Origin: Flavobacteriaceae bacterium
GTDB taxonomy: Bacteria > Bacteroidota > Bacteroidia > Flavobacteriales > Flavobacteriaceae
DNA: 36,396 bases
Assembly: GCA_947457105.1 (NCBI GenBank)
Contig: CANGUP010000012.1
Coordinates: 1-36,396 of the forward strand
Reading direction: 5' to 3'
Shown here: in pieces, positions 8,295 through 16,225 of the stretch
How positions within the stretch are numbered: the first letter of the stretch is position 1
How the letters are laid out: every line of letters begins with the position of its first letter
Translations under genes and position numbers: made by a program
The notes under the pieces: model-generated
What the model saw: the letters and a program-made list of their open reading frames with translations, nothing else
Told to the model about the DNA's origin: nothing
Database searches by the model: none

Positions 8295-9302
8295 ATGAAA
8301 AACTTAAAATGCTTTTTCGGAGTAATAACTGTCTTACTTTTAATTTCTTGTAAGAAAGAAACTTCATCGAGCTCTTATTTTAATTCTGAAGAAAATGGAA
8401 TTAAAATTGGTGGCGTTAAAATGGTTACCATAGAAACTCCAAAAGGAAAGTTCAATGTTTGGACAAAGCGCATCGGAAACAATCCAAAAATCAAGTTATT
8501 GTTGTTAAATGGCGGTCCAGGAATGTCGCATGAATATTTTGAGTGTATGGAAAGTTTTCTTCCAAAAGAAGGAATTGAATTTATCTATTATGATCAATTA
8601 GGAACTGGTTTTTCAGAAAATCCGAATGATACAACAATGTGGGATTTACCGAGATATGTCGAAGAGGTAGAACAAGTTCGTGTAGCTCTAAATTTAAACA
8701 AAGATAATTTCTACTTATTAGGTCATTCTTGGGGCGGAATTTTAGGAATGCAATATGCTCTTAAATATCAAGACAATTTAAAAGGATTAATAGTTTCAAA
8801 TATGATGGCAAGTTGTCCTAAATATGGTGAGTATTCTAAAGTTTTAGCCAAACAAATGAATCCAGAAATCTTAAAAACAATCAAAGATTTAGAAGCTAAA
8901 AAAGATTATACTAATCCAAAGTATATGGAATTATTAATGTCAAACTTCTACAATAAGCATATTTTAAGAAAACCCGTTAATGAATGGCCAGAGCCAGTAA
9001 ATCGCTCAATGGGAAGATTAAATCAATCACTTTACATCACTATGCAAGGACCAAGTGAATTAGGAATTTCAGGAAAGTTAACCAATTGGGATGTTTCTAA
9101 AGAATTGAAAAATATCACAGTTCCAACATTAGTAATAGGAGCAAAATATGATACGATGGATCCAGAATATATGAAATGGATGGCAACTCAATTTCCAAAA
9201 GGAACTTACTTATATTGTACCAACGGAAGTCATATGAGCATGTATGATGACCAAGAAAAGTATATGAAAGGATTGATAGAATTTTTGAATAAAGAAAATT
9301 AA
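8295..9302 (+). CDS. Proline iminopeptidase-like alpha/beta hydrolase, lipoprotein
   Basis: A 335-residue alpha/beta hydrolase of the proline iminopeptidase (peptidase S33) type. The N-terminus is a lipoprotein signal with lipobox LLISC (Cys19), so it should be lipid-anchored in the cell envelope. The oxyanion segment LLNGGPGMSHEYFE, the nucleophile elbow GHSWGG, the late Asp in GAKYDTMDPE and the His in GSHMSMYDD make a complete triad. Such enzymes release N-terminal proline or cleave related amides; the exact substrate is unknown. It begins 9 bases after ppx and ends in a terminator shared with the convergent dnaX. Confidence 0.88.
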   Translation: MKNLKCFFGVITVLLLISCKKETSSSSYFNSEENGIKIGGVKMVTIETPKGKFNVWTKRIGNNPKIKLLLLNGGPGMSHEYFECMESFLPKEGIEFIYYDQLGTGFSENPNDTTMWDLPRYVEEVEQVRVALNLNKDNFYLLGHSWGGILGMQYALKYQDNLKGLIVSNMMASCPKYGEYSKVLAKQMNPEILKTIKDLEAKKDYTNPKYMELLMSNFYNKHILRKPVNEWPEPVNRSMGRLNQSLYITMQGPSELGISGKLTNWDVSKELKNITVPTLVIGAKYDTMDPEYMKWMATQFPKGTYLYCTNGSHMSMYDDQEKYMKGLIEFLNKEN

Positions 9303-9306
9303 ATAT

Positions 9307-9337
9307 AAAAACGCTTATAATTACTGAAGCGTTTTTT
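9307..9337. terminator. Bidirectional terminator between the hydrolase gene and dnaX
   Basis: A 10-bp stem, AAAAACGCTT (9307-9316) with AAGCGTTTTT (9327-9336), has a 10-nt loop and T-tracts in both directions. It sits 4 bases after the + strand stop and touches the stop codon of the - strand dnaX. Confidence 0.8.
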
Positions 9338-11149
9338 ATAAATCCAAGTCAAAAGTCTTTTTCAATAACTCCAAATTCGAATTAATTTCATTCAATCGAT
9401 TGTACTTATCTTGTGGTGTAAAAGCATTTTTCACTTTCACTGCTTCATTTACAACAACTTCAATTGTAATATCATGATTGTGTAAATGTCCTCTTAAATA
9501 ACCTAAAAGTTCTGGTTTAGCTTTGTCAAAATCTATTTTAGAACCTTCATTCGGAAGTTCATAAATAATGGTGGTGCCATCAAGTTTAGGATCACTTATT
9601 CTCAATAGTGATTCCATAATTTTGGAGCCTTTATCGCCTAATCGGTCTGCAAATTTATACCAAAGTTCTAGCATTTCGGTTTCTGTAAAAGCTTCACTTG
9701 GTAAATGCTCTACCACTTTTACAACACCTTTTTGAGCTTCCATCATTTCCTTTTTTGCACGAATACTACCTAAAGATAATGCTGAAATTTTTCCAGTTTC
9801 CGGTTTAAAATCTGTTTCTGTTTTTTGAACTTCAACTGAACTTGGTATAATAGAATCGGGTTTTATATCAATTTCAGATTTTGATGATTCAACAGAAGTT
9901 TGAATTAAAGTTTCAGGTTCTTTTAAAGTTTCAGATTCTGGTACTTCAACTTCAATTTTTGCAGTTGTTTCTGAAATAGGGTTTTCAACAGCATTCGCAA
10001 CTGTTGTTTTCAAACTTACAACTTCTATAATCGAATAACTATTGTTTCTGAAATAAGTCGGTGGAATTATAAAGTCAACTTTTTTTTTTCTCCATCAAAG
10101 TTGATAGAGCAAAGTTGCATTAATGTTAGTTCAACTAACAAACGTTGGTTTTGAGAAACCTTGTATTTTAAATCACAATCATTGGCAATTTCAATCGCTT
10201 TTAAAAGAAAATCCGATTGGCATTTATGGGCTTGCTGACCATAAAGTTGTTGCGCTTGTTCACCAGCTTCTAGTAAAACTAAAGTTGCTGGATTTTTACA
10301 AACTAATAAATCTCTAAAATGAGAAGCCAATCCTGAAACAAAATGATGTCCGTCAAAACCTTTTGATAAAATATCATTATAAGAAAGCAAAATGCTTGGA
10401 ATATTGTTTTCCAAAATCAAATCGGTTACTTTAATATAGGTTTCAAAATCTAAAACATTCAGATTTTCGGTTACAGCTTGTCTCGTTAAATTGTTTCCAC
10501 AATACGAAACCACTCTATCAAAAATTGATAAAGCATCACGCATCGCGCCATCAGCTTTCTGAGCAATAATGTGCAAAGCGTCGTCTTCAAATTGAACTCC
10601 TTGGCTTGTAGCTACTTCTGCCAAATGTTCTTTAGCATCTTTAACTGTAATTCTTTTGAAGTCAAAAATCTGACAACGAGACAATATAGTCGGAATAATT
10701 TTATGTTTTTCTGTGGTCGCTAAAATAAAAATAGCGTGTTTAGGTGGTTCTTCTAATGTTTTCAAAAACGCATTAAAAGCGGCTGAAGACAACATATGAA
10801 CCTCGTCAATAATGTAAACTTTATATTGTCCGGTTTGTGGTGGTATTCTAACTTGATCAATTAAATTTCGAATATCATCAACTGAATTGTTAGAAGCAGC
10901 ATCCAATTCGAAAACATTAAAGGCAAAATCTTCATTTGGATCATCATAACCAGGTTGGTTGATTTTTCTAGCTAAAATTCTAGCACAAGTAGTTTTTCCA
11001 ACACCTCTTGGACCAGTAAATAATAAAGCAGAAGCCAAATGGTTGGTTTCTATAGCATTCAACAAAGTATTCGTAATAGCTTGTTGACCAACAACGTCTT
11101 TAAACGTTTGCGGACGATACTTACGAGCTGATACTACAAATTGTTCCAT
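9336..11149 (-). CDS. dnaX: DNA polymerase III gamma/tau subunit, coded in two frames joined at an A10 run
   Basis: Clamp-loader ATPase of the replicative polymerase. The first frame (11149 to 10067, 360 residues) holds the AAA+ core: Walker A GPRGVGKTT near residue 46, YIIDEVHMLSS, and the SRC motif. It ends LTL-stop just after GEKKK. The tau-like C-terminal part (9336 to about 10080) lies in the -1 frame, continuing VDFIIPPTYF and ending LLKKTFDLDL. One extra A, or a -1 slip at A10 (10080-10089), gives a single product of about 604 residues, the size I recall for Flavobacterium DnaX. The cysteine zinc module of E. coli DnaX is replaced by an acidic stretch (GYDDPNEDFAF). dnaX is essential, so either slippage or a sequencing error is likelier than gene death. 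Confidence 0.9.
10080..10089 (-). other. A10 slippery run joining the two dnaX frames
   Basis: On the coding strand the run reads G-A10-G, parsed GAA AAA AAA AAG, so the heptamer A AAA AAG is in the zero frame. This is the -1 frameshift signal known from E. coli dnaX, and long A-runs also cause transcriptional slippage in Thermus dnaX. A -1 shift continues into the tau frame as GTT GAC TTT. The zero frame stops four codons after the run. No convincing downstream stimulatory stem-loop was seen. The in-phase heptamer also follows automatically from any one-base loss in an A11 run, so it does not prove recoding. Confidence 0.6.
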
Positions 11150-11166
11150 AGAAAATTATTGAATTA

Positions 11167-11174
11167 CAAATATA
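11167..11174 (-). promoter_or_regulatory. -7 promoter element for dnaX
   Basis: On the - strand this reads TATATTTG, an exact TAnnTTTG match, 17 bases upstream of the dnaX ATG. Confidence 0.55.
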
Positions 11175-11208
11175 GATTGAATAATTACGAATTCCAAATT
11201 ACGAATTC

Positions 11209-11850
11209 CTAAGAAATAGATTTTTTCTTAACAATTACGACAATCAAACCCAAAAGTAAAGTTGCATTACTAATTAAAGTTACAATTAGTAATTTTTGAT
11301 AGAAATCACTTTTTGAGTTTTCAGAAATAGTGTTCTGATTTTGTTTGTATAGTCTTAGTTTTTCTAATTGGTATATGAAGGATTGCAAAGATTTATTCTG
11401 ATTTTCTAAATTAAATAAACTCATTTCCATTTCATTTTTTGATATAATTTTTCCTTTAGAATCAAGTTCAAATGGGATTGGAGGAAATCCTGGACCAAAA
11501 TTTTGTGATTGAGAAGGAGAACAAGCACTTAATCCAATTAATGTTTTATCAGTATTGAAGTTACCATATACAATCCACAATCCTTTTTCATTTGGAAATA
11601 AATCACAACTTGAGCCTTCAGCATTTCCATTAATAATTTTTGATGCTACTTTACCTTTAAAGATTTCATAAATTTTAAAGCTATATGTCATTTTTAAGGT
11701 ATCATATTTTATCAATTCTCCATAAAAAATTATATCTGCTTTTTTCAAACCAATATTGACTTTTTCTTCAATAGAATACTCAACACATTTACATGCAAAA
11801 CAGTTGCTAATTCCAAATAATACTATAAAAATAAGAAATCTAATTTTCAT
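11209..11850 (-). CDS. TIMP/netrin-like secreted protein with C-terminal membrane anchor
   Basis: A 213-residue protein. A signal peptide ends in CFA, so predicted cleavage would leave Cys-Lys-Cys as the mature N-terminus (Cys20, Cys22). An N-terminal CxC is the hallmark of TIMP/NTR-fold domains, in which the first cysteine can chelate a metalloprotease zinc. Phrases such as ADIIFYGELI, YEIFKG, SSCDLFPNEKGLWIVYG and LSACSPS match bacterial TIMP-like proteins. A low-complexity linker follows, then one transmembrane helix (about residues 187-206) and a KKK tail. It is probably displayed at an envelope membrane. Protease inhibition is only inferred; bacterial members have little experimental support. 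It has its own promoter element upstream. Confidence 0.7.
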   Translation of the reverse strand: MKIRFLIFIVLFGISNCFACKCVEYSIEEKVNIGLKKADIIFYGELIKYDTLKMTYSFKIYEIFKGKVASKIINGNAEGSSCDLFPNEKGLWIVYGNFNTDKTLIGLSACSPSQSQNFGPGFPPIPFELDSKGKIISKNEMEMSLFNLENQNKSLQSFIYQLEKLRLYKQNQNTISENSKSDFYQKLLIVTLISNATLLLGLIVVIVKKKSIS

Positions 11851-11872
11851 AAAAATAATTTGATTAAATGTA

Positions 11873-11880
11873 CAAATTTA
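11873..11880 (-). promoter_or_regulatory. -7 promoter element for the TIMP-like gene
   Basis: On the - strand this reads TAAATTTG (TAnnTTTG), 22 bases upstream of the ATG at 11850. Confidence 0.5.
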
Positions 11881-11927
11881 AATCAGATATCAAATTCATA
11901 ATTCATAATTTCTAATTCATAATTGTT

Positions 11928-11935
11928 TACATTTG
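11928..11935 (+). promoter_or_regulatory. -7 promoter element of the RNase P RNA gene
   Basis: TACATTTG is an exact TAnnTTTG match, ending 4 bases before the predicted 5' end of the P1 helix. That is the spacing expected for a transcription start at about 11940. The upstream DNA consists of repeated AATTCATAATT words with no clear -33 TTG. Confidence 0.65.
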
Positions 11936-11939
11936 CACC

Positions 11940-12241
11940 GCAGACCGCCTTATCGCTTGTTAGTAATAATAAGAGGAAAGTCCGGACACCAAAGAGTAGT
12001 ATATTGGGTAACGCCCAACCGTTGAAAGACGAGGACAAGTGCAACAGAAAGTATGTACAGGTTAAGCTGTAGTGAAACCAGGTAAACTCTATGCGGTGAA
12101 ATTTCAAGTATATCGACATTTAAGGATTACTCGTCCGTTGTCGAAGGGTAGAAAGATTGATCTCGTTGGTAACAACGAGACTAGATAAATGATAAGGTAT
12201 CGTCTTTTGGGACGAGAACAGAATCCGGCTTATAGGTCTGC
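11940..12241 (+). ncRNA. rnpB: RNase P RNA (rnpB), bacterial type A
   Basis: Catalytic RNA that matures the 5' ends of tRNAs together with RnpA protein. The diagnostic conserved blocks are present: GAGGAAAGTCCGGAC near the 5' end and ACAGAATCCGGCTTA near the 3' end. The termini GCAGACC (11940-11946) and GGTCTGC (12235-12241) pair to form P1. The internal conserved GAAACC/GCGGTGAAA-type segments are also visible. The length of about 302 nt is within the normal range. P1 is followed by a T6-A-T7 tract to about 12256, which probably ends transcription. A - strand reading frame over this region is a shadow. Confidence 0.95.
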
Positions 12242-12258
12242 TTTTTTATTTTTTTATT

Positions 12259-12726
12259 ATGATAGAGGTATTAAAATTATTGTTTGGGAGTTTGTTTTCT
12301 AAAAAATCTTTAGAAAAAACTTTAGTTGATTCCAAATTAGGAAAATTGATATGTACCTACAAAAAAGAAGATGTTTATTTTACTTGGGATAACGAATACA
12401 AGTTTAATAACAATAATTGTGAACCAATTTCAATTAGTATAGACGGTGATACTAATGGTCCATTTTCAAATACACTACAGAAAACCTATCAAATAATGGA
12501 TACAATTTCTGAATTGCAATCTAAAATACAAACCAAAATTGATTTGCAATTCCCTGAAAAAAATATCGATTTAAAAAGAGATTTTAATTTAGAAGATCTT
12601 TACATTTACCTTGAAGAGGAAACCAATTCAGTAGAATATGAATTTGAATATTACTCAAACGATTCTGAAATAATCATCTCAGTTGAATTTGTTAACGATG
12701 AAATAGAAGCTGTAGAATTTTATTAA
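12259..12726 (+). CDS. Acidic hypothetical protein directly downstream of rnpB
   Basis: A 155-residue soluble acidic protein with no family I recognise. It has no signal peptide beyond a short hydrophobic start (VLKLLFGSLF). It is rich in Asn, Asp and Glu and ends in an acidic region (EEETNSVEYEFEYYSND onward). The ATG lies 17 bases after the 3' end of rnpB, inside the zone where rnpB should terminate, and no separate -7 element fits between them. Expression may depend on read-through of rnpB. Its stop codon touches the stop of the convergent rsmD with no spacer. Confidence 0.65.
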   Translation: MIEVLKLLFGSLFSKKSLEKTLVDSKLGKLICTYKKEDVYFTWDNEYKFNNNNCEPISISIDGDTNGPFSNTLQKTYQIMDTISELQSKIQTKIDLQFPEKNIDLKRDFNLEDLYIYLEEETNSVEYEFEYYSNDSEIIISVEFVNDEIEAVEFY

Positions 12727-13299
12727 TTACTCTTCCTCACTGTCATCTTCCTCATCATCAACTTCAAACTCATAAAACGAAAACACCGAACCACCATAAT
12801 TCTTCTGAAAAGAAAAATGCATCATGTGATTCAATTTAGTGTGCTTCGAATGTTCCATAATCATCATGCCTTCTTTGTCCAGTAATTCGTTTTCGAAGAC
12901 CAATTCGATTAGTTTTTCAAATTCCTTTTGCTCAATTCCATATGGCGGATCGGCAAAAATAATGTCATAACTTCCTTTGTGCTTTTCTAAAAATTTGAAA
13001 ACATCACTTTTTATTGTCGTGATATTCAAGTCAAATTCTTTGGCAGTTTTCTTAATGAAATTCACGCAACCCATATCGCCATCGATACACGTAATGTTGT
13101 CACAACCACGCGAACCAAATTCGTAACTAATGTTTCCAGTTCCAGCAAATAAATCCAAAACCTTCAATCCCGAAAAATTGAAATGATTGTTCAGCACATT
13201 AAACAACGCTTCCTTACTCATATCAGTCGTTGGGCGAACCGGTAAGTTTTTTGGAGCTGTAATGCGTCTTCCTTTGTATTTTCCAGAAATGATTCTCAC
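12727..13299 (-). CDS. rsmD: 16S rRNA (guanine966-N2)-methyltransferase RsmD
   Basis: SAM-dependent methyltransferase that modifies G966 of 16S rRNA on the small subunit. The 190-residue protein begins MRIISGKYKGRRI. It has the SAM-binding glycine motif VLDLFAGTGNISYEFGSRG and the catalytic DPPYG motif typical of N6/N2 amino-methyltransferases. The C-terminus is strongly acidic (DDEEDDSEEE). It overlaps the DUF3822 gene by 4 bases, so the two are translationally coupled. Confidence 0.95.
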   Translation of the reverse strand: MRIISGKYKGRRITAPKNLPVRPTTDMSKEALFNVLNNHFNFSGLKVLDLFAGTGNISYEFGSRGCDNITCIDGDMGCVNFIKKTAKEFDLNITTIKSDVFKFLEKHKGSYDIIFADPPYGIEQKEFEKLIELVFENELLDKEGMMIMEHSKHTKLNHMMHFSFQKNYGGSVFSFYEFEVDDEEDDSEEE

Positions 13300-14096
13300 G
13301 AGTGAAGTAGTATAAAGTGTTCGCGGTTTTCTTTTTCCGTAAAGTTATTGGTAAAATCAGAAACATTAAATAAACTTATGTTTCTAATATATTTGTAGGC
13401 AATTTGATAAAAAGCATCGGTTTCAACAATCGCTCCTAGCAATTCCAATTTGAAATTCTCAGGATTCAACTGCAATTGTTCGGCAGTAAATAGAATGTAG
13501 TAAATAAAATCCTCAGGCGTTTTGTATTCAAACGAATTAAACAAATGTAACTTCTGATTTTGAACCACAATAATTTCAAAATGACTTTCATTTACGTGAA
13601 CAAACATCTTGCGTTCCTCATTATTCTTTGATAAATCCAACAATTTTGAAACCAAAACACTATTCGCATGTTTGTATTCAAACGAACCATATTGGTCAAT
13701 AAAAAAGTTATTCATGTTCACATACGGAATGTAAACATTGTTCATTTCATATTTGTCCAATACGTCAAAAGTGAAAAAATCGGTTTCAAAAACCTTCGTA
13801 TTGTATTGTAAATAACTTCCTAAAAACTCCTCGTCAAACAAAGCTGTTGGCACAAAAGTTGACAAATTATTACTATGAAGAATCTCAATTTCATCATACT
13901 TATGACTCAATTCAGGATGTTCCCTAAAAACCGAAGCAAATAAATCTTCAATCTTCGCACTACGCTGAAAACTATCAAAATGAATGTTATGCAATACCAC
14001 AGGTTTGCCACTCAAAGTATCAAATACACAAAACGACAACCCATTCAAAGAAACTTGAATAGCTAGTTTTTTATAAGTTTTGTCGGTGATACTCAT
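13296..14096 (-). CDS. DUF3822 family protein
   Basis: A 266-residue protein of the DUF3822 family, found mainly in Bacteroidetes and usually next to rsmD. It looks like an actin/ASKHA-type fold, from phrases such as LAIQVSLNGLSFCVFD near the N-terminus and KMFVHVNESHFEIIVVQNQKLHLFNSFEYKTPED style strands in the middle. It overlaps rsmD by 4 bases (ATGA-type), arguing for one operon. Function is not established; a role beside rRNA modification is only suggested by position. Confidence 0.85.
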   Translation of the reverse strand: MSITDKTYKKLAIQVSLNGLSFCVFDTLSGKPVVLHNIHFDSFQRSAKIEDLFASVFREHPELSHKYDEIEILHSNNLSTFVPTALFDEEFLGSYLQYNTKVFETDFFTFDVLDKYEMNNVYIPYVNMNNFFIDQYGSFEYKHANSVLVSKLLDLSKNNEERKMFVHVNESHFEIIVVQNQKLHLFNSFEYKTPEDFIYYILFTAEQLQLNPENFKLELLGAIVETDAFYQIAYKYIRNISLFNVSDFTNNFTEKENREHFILLHS

Positions 14097-14498
14097 TTTG
14101 AAATTCCATTTTTAACACCGCAAACTTACGAATTTTATACTGAACTTGTTTCAGTATCTCAAGAACTTGTTTCAGTATCTCTAGAACTTGTTTTCAGTAT
14201 CTCGTCTTATTTAAAGTTATGTTTTTTTTTGAAGAATTTATGTCGATGAATATTAGGAGCGAATGGTTCGGACATTTCTACAAACCTTATTCCTGCTTTC
14301 CGCGTTACAAGGTAACTGCTCCAATCATGGCTAAAAAGCCATCTATTTTACAAAATCAGATTTCCAAAACAACATTTTTATAAATCCGCGGCAATCTGTT
14401 TCATCCGTTTCATCCGCGTTCCATAATTCATAAAAAAAGTAAAATTCCTTGCGAACTTTGCGTAAAACTTTGCGTACTTTGCGGTTAAATATTTCCAA
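14097..14498. repeat. Gene-free stretch built of extragenic repeats
   Basis: No credible gene lies here. It contains the 21-nt tandem copies at 14137-14203. It also holds a second copy of the dispersed element (AGGAGCGAATGG at 14255-14266, CCTTATTCCTG at 14285-14295), an AATCCGCGGCAATCTG/TTTCATCCG word cluster near 14386-14420, and ACTTTGCG repeats at about 14455-14484 just before the helicase gene. These words resemble the degenerate extragenic repeats common in Flavobacterium genomes. No TAnnTTTG element was identified for the helicase. Confidence 0.7.
14137..14203. repeat. Three tandem copies of a 21-nt hairpin-forming unit
   Basis: The word GAACTTGTTTCAGTATCTC starts at 14142, 14163 and 14184 (the last copy has one extra T). 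The first copy forms a perfect 8-bp inverted repeat, ATACTGAA (14137-14144) with TTCAGTAT (14150-14157). The unit is related to the CATACTGAGCTTGTCGAAGTA word at 3833. Confidence 0.8.
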
Positions 14499-15923
14499 GT
14501 GGCAACCAAAAACTTCTATTCCATTCTATCCCAAAACTTCCCGTTTAATCCCACGATTAAGCAAGATGCCTTCTTTCAAAAAATTGCCGTTTTCATCACC
14601 AATGTCAACAACGACAGCATTTTTGTACTAAAAGGATACGCCGGAACAGGAAAAACCACCGTAATTTCTACCATTGTAAACAACCTAATCGAAGTCAATA
14701 AAAAATACGTTTTACTAGCACCAACAGGTCGTGCAGCCAAAGTCATTGCCAATTATTCCAACAAACCAGCATTTACCATTCATAAGAAAATCTATTTTCC
14801 GAAGAAGTCGAGTGGTGGCGGAGTGGCTTTTACGATGCAACAAAATAAACACAAAAACACCATTTTCATAGTCGATGAAGCGTCCATGATTTCTGATGTT
14901 GCCGCAGAAAGCAAAATGTACGAAAACGGAAGTTTGTTAGACGATTTAATCTCCTACATCTATAGTGGTGAAAATTGCAAAATGATTTTACTAGGCGACA
15001 CAGCTCAGCTTCCGCCGGTGAATTTAGATATTTCGCCAGCATTAAACACCGATACATTAGAACTCAATTACGACAAAAAAGTAGATTGGATTGAACTAGA
15101 CGAAGTAATGCGTCAAGAACTAAACTCCGGAATTCTCTTCAACGCCACCGAATTGCGTGAACTTTTGAAAGACAGTTTCATCACCGATTTCAAGTTCAAG
15201 TTGCGCGGTTTCAATGATATTGTTCGCCTTACTAATGGTTACGATATTCAAGACGCAATCAACCAAGCGTACAGCAATTATTCTATTGAAGATACAGCGT
15301 TTATTGTGCGTTCCAACAAAAGAGCCAACCAATACAACGAACAAATTAGAACTAAAATTCTAGACAAAGAAAGTGATTTATCTACAGGTGATTTCTTGAT
15401 GGTTGTGAAGAACAATTATTTTTGGTTAAAAGAAAAAGACGAAGCCGGTTTCATTGCCAATGGCGACATCATCGAAGTATTAGAAATTTATAGTTTCAAA
15501 GAATTATACGGATTCAAATTTGCCAAAGTCAAAATACGAATGGTCGATTATCCCAACCAAATTCCGTTTGAAACCGTTCTGATTTTAGATACTATTAAAA
15601 GTGAATCACCATCCTTAACCTACGAGCAATCCAACCAATTGTATGAAGAAGTGATGAAAGATTATGAACACCTAACAACCAAATACGCCAAATTCCAAAA
15701 AGTAAAAGAAAACGAATACTTCAACGGATTGCAAGTAAAATTCTCTTACGCCATAACGTGTCACAAAAGCCAAGGTGGACAATGGAACACCGTTTTCATA
15801 GAACAACCGTATTTACCCGAAGGCATCGACAGAGATTACATTCGTTGGCTTTACACTGCAATTACCAGAGCCAAAGACAGATTATATTTGATTGGGTTTA
15901 AGGATGAGAGTTTTTTGGAGTAG
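14499..15923 (+). CDS. RecD-like superfamily 1 DNA helicase
   Basis: A 474-residue ATP-dependent helicase of the RecD/UvrD-C group, common in Bacteroidetes and annotated as AAA family ATPase or exodeoxyribonuclease V-like. Walker A GYAGTGKTT is at about residues 46-54. It also has the LLAPTGRAAKVI motif, Walker B IFIVDEASMI, GDTAQLPPV (motif III), and C-terminal YAITCHKSQGGQW and LYTAITRAKDRLYLIG motifs. The start is a GTG at 14499; the in-frame stop at 14487 excludes a longer form, and no ATG lies close downstream. It stands alone, flanked by repeats. A repair or recombination role is inferred. Confidence 0.9.
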   Translation: MATKNFYSILSQNFPFNPTIKQDAFFQKIAVFITNVNNDSIFVLKGYAGTGKTTVISTIVNNLIEVNKKYVLLAPTGRAAKVIANYSNKPAFTIHKKIYFPKKSSGGGVAFTMQQNKHKNTIFIVDEASMISDVAAESKMYENGSLLDDLISYIYSGENCKMILLGDTAQLPPVNLDISPALNTDTLELNYDKKVDWIELDEVMRQELNSGILFNATELRELLKDSFITDFKFKLRGFNDIVRLTNGYDIQDAINQAYSNYSIEDTAFIVRSNKRANQYNEQIRTKILDKESDLSTGDFLMVVKNNYFWLKEKDEAGFIANGDIIEVLEIYSFKELYGFKFAKVKIRMVDYPNQIPFETVLILDTIKSESPSLTYEQSNQLYEEVMKDYEHLTTKYAKFQKVKENEYFNGLQVKFSYAITCHKSQGGQWNTVFIEQPYLPEGIDRDYIRWLYTAITRAKDRLYLIGFKDESFLE

Positions 15924-16225
15924 TTAGAAATTGTTATATTTTATTAGTTAAACCATTACTTGTTTTAGTAGTTAACAACATAAATTAAGTTTTATATTTT
16001 ATGACACAACAATCGTTTAATTTTTTACTTTCAACTTTTACTTTATTACTTAGTATAAAATTTGTTTTTATTTCATATACAAAACCCGATGTTTTTTAGT
16101 TCAACTATAAAAGGATATTTCATCAGCAAAGGCAAGTAGAGATTTGAAAAAAGGAATTGATTGAAATCTTTTTGAAAGATTTGGAAATAAAATAAAACGA
16201 TATATTTGATAAATAATAATTACAA
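15924..16225. other. AT-rich gene-free stretch
   Basis: About 300 bases, very AT-rich, between the helicase and the DUF4126 gene. A 32-codon ATG frame (16001-16099) with a hydrophobic core exists but has no supporting feature. No hairpin terminator, exact TAnnTTTG element or RNA gene was seen. Confidence 0.5.

Noticed and set aside
10123..10317. A 64-residue + strand frame inside dnaX
   Set aside because: It is fully antisense to the conserved dnaX coding sequence and shows no protein features.
11883..12119. A 78-residue - strand reading frame
   Set aside because: It lies on the opposite strand of the RNase P RNA gene and its upstream repeats, and has no recognisable protein features.
14449..14631. 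A 60-residue basic reading frame at the start of the helicase region
   Set aside because: It overlaps the RecD-like gene in another frame and begins in ACTTTGCG extragenic repeats.
16001..16099. A 32-codon hydrophobic reading frame
   Set aside because: It has no recognised family, promoter element or neighbour context; chance frames of this size are common in such AT-rich DNA.
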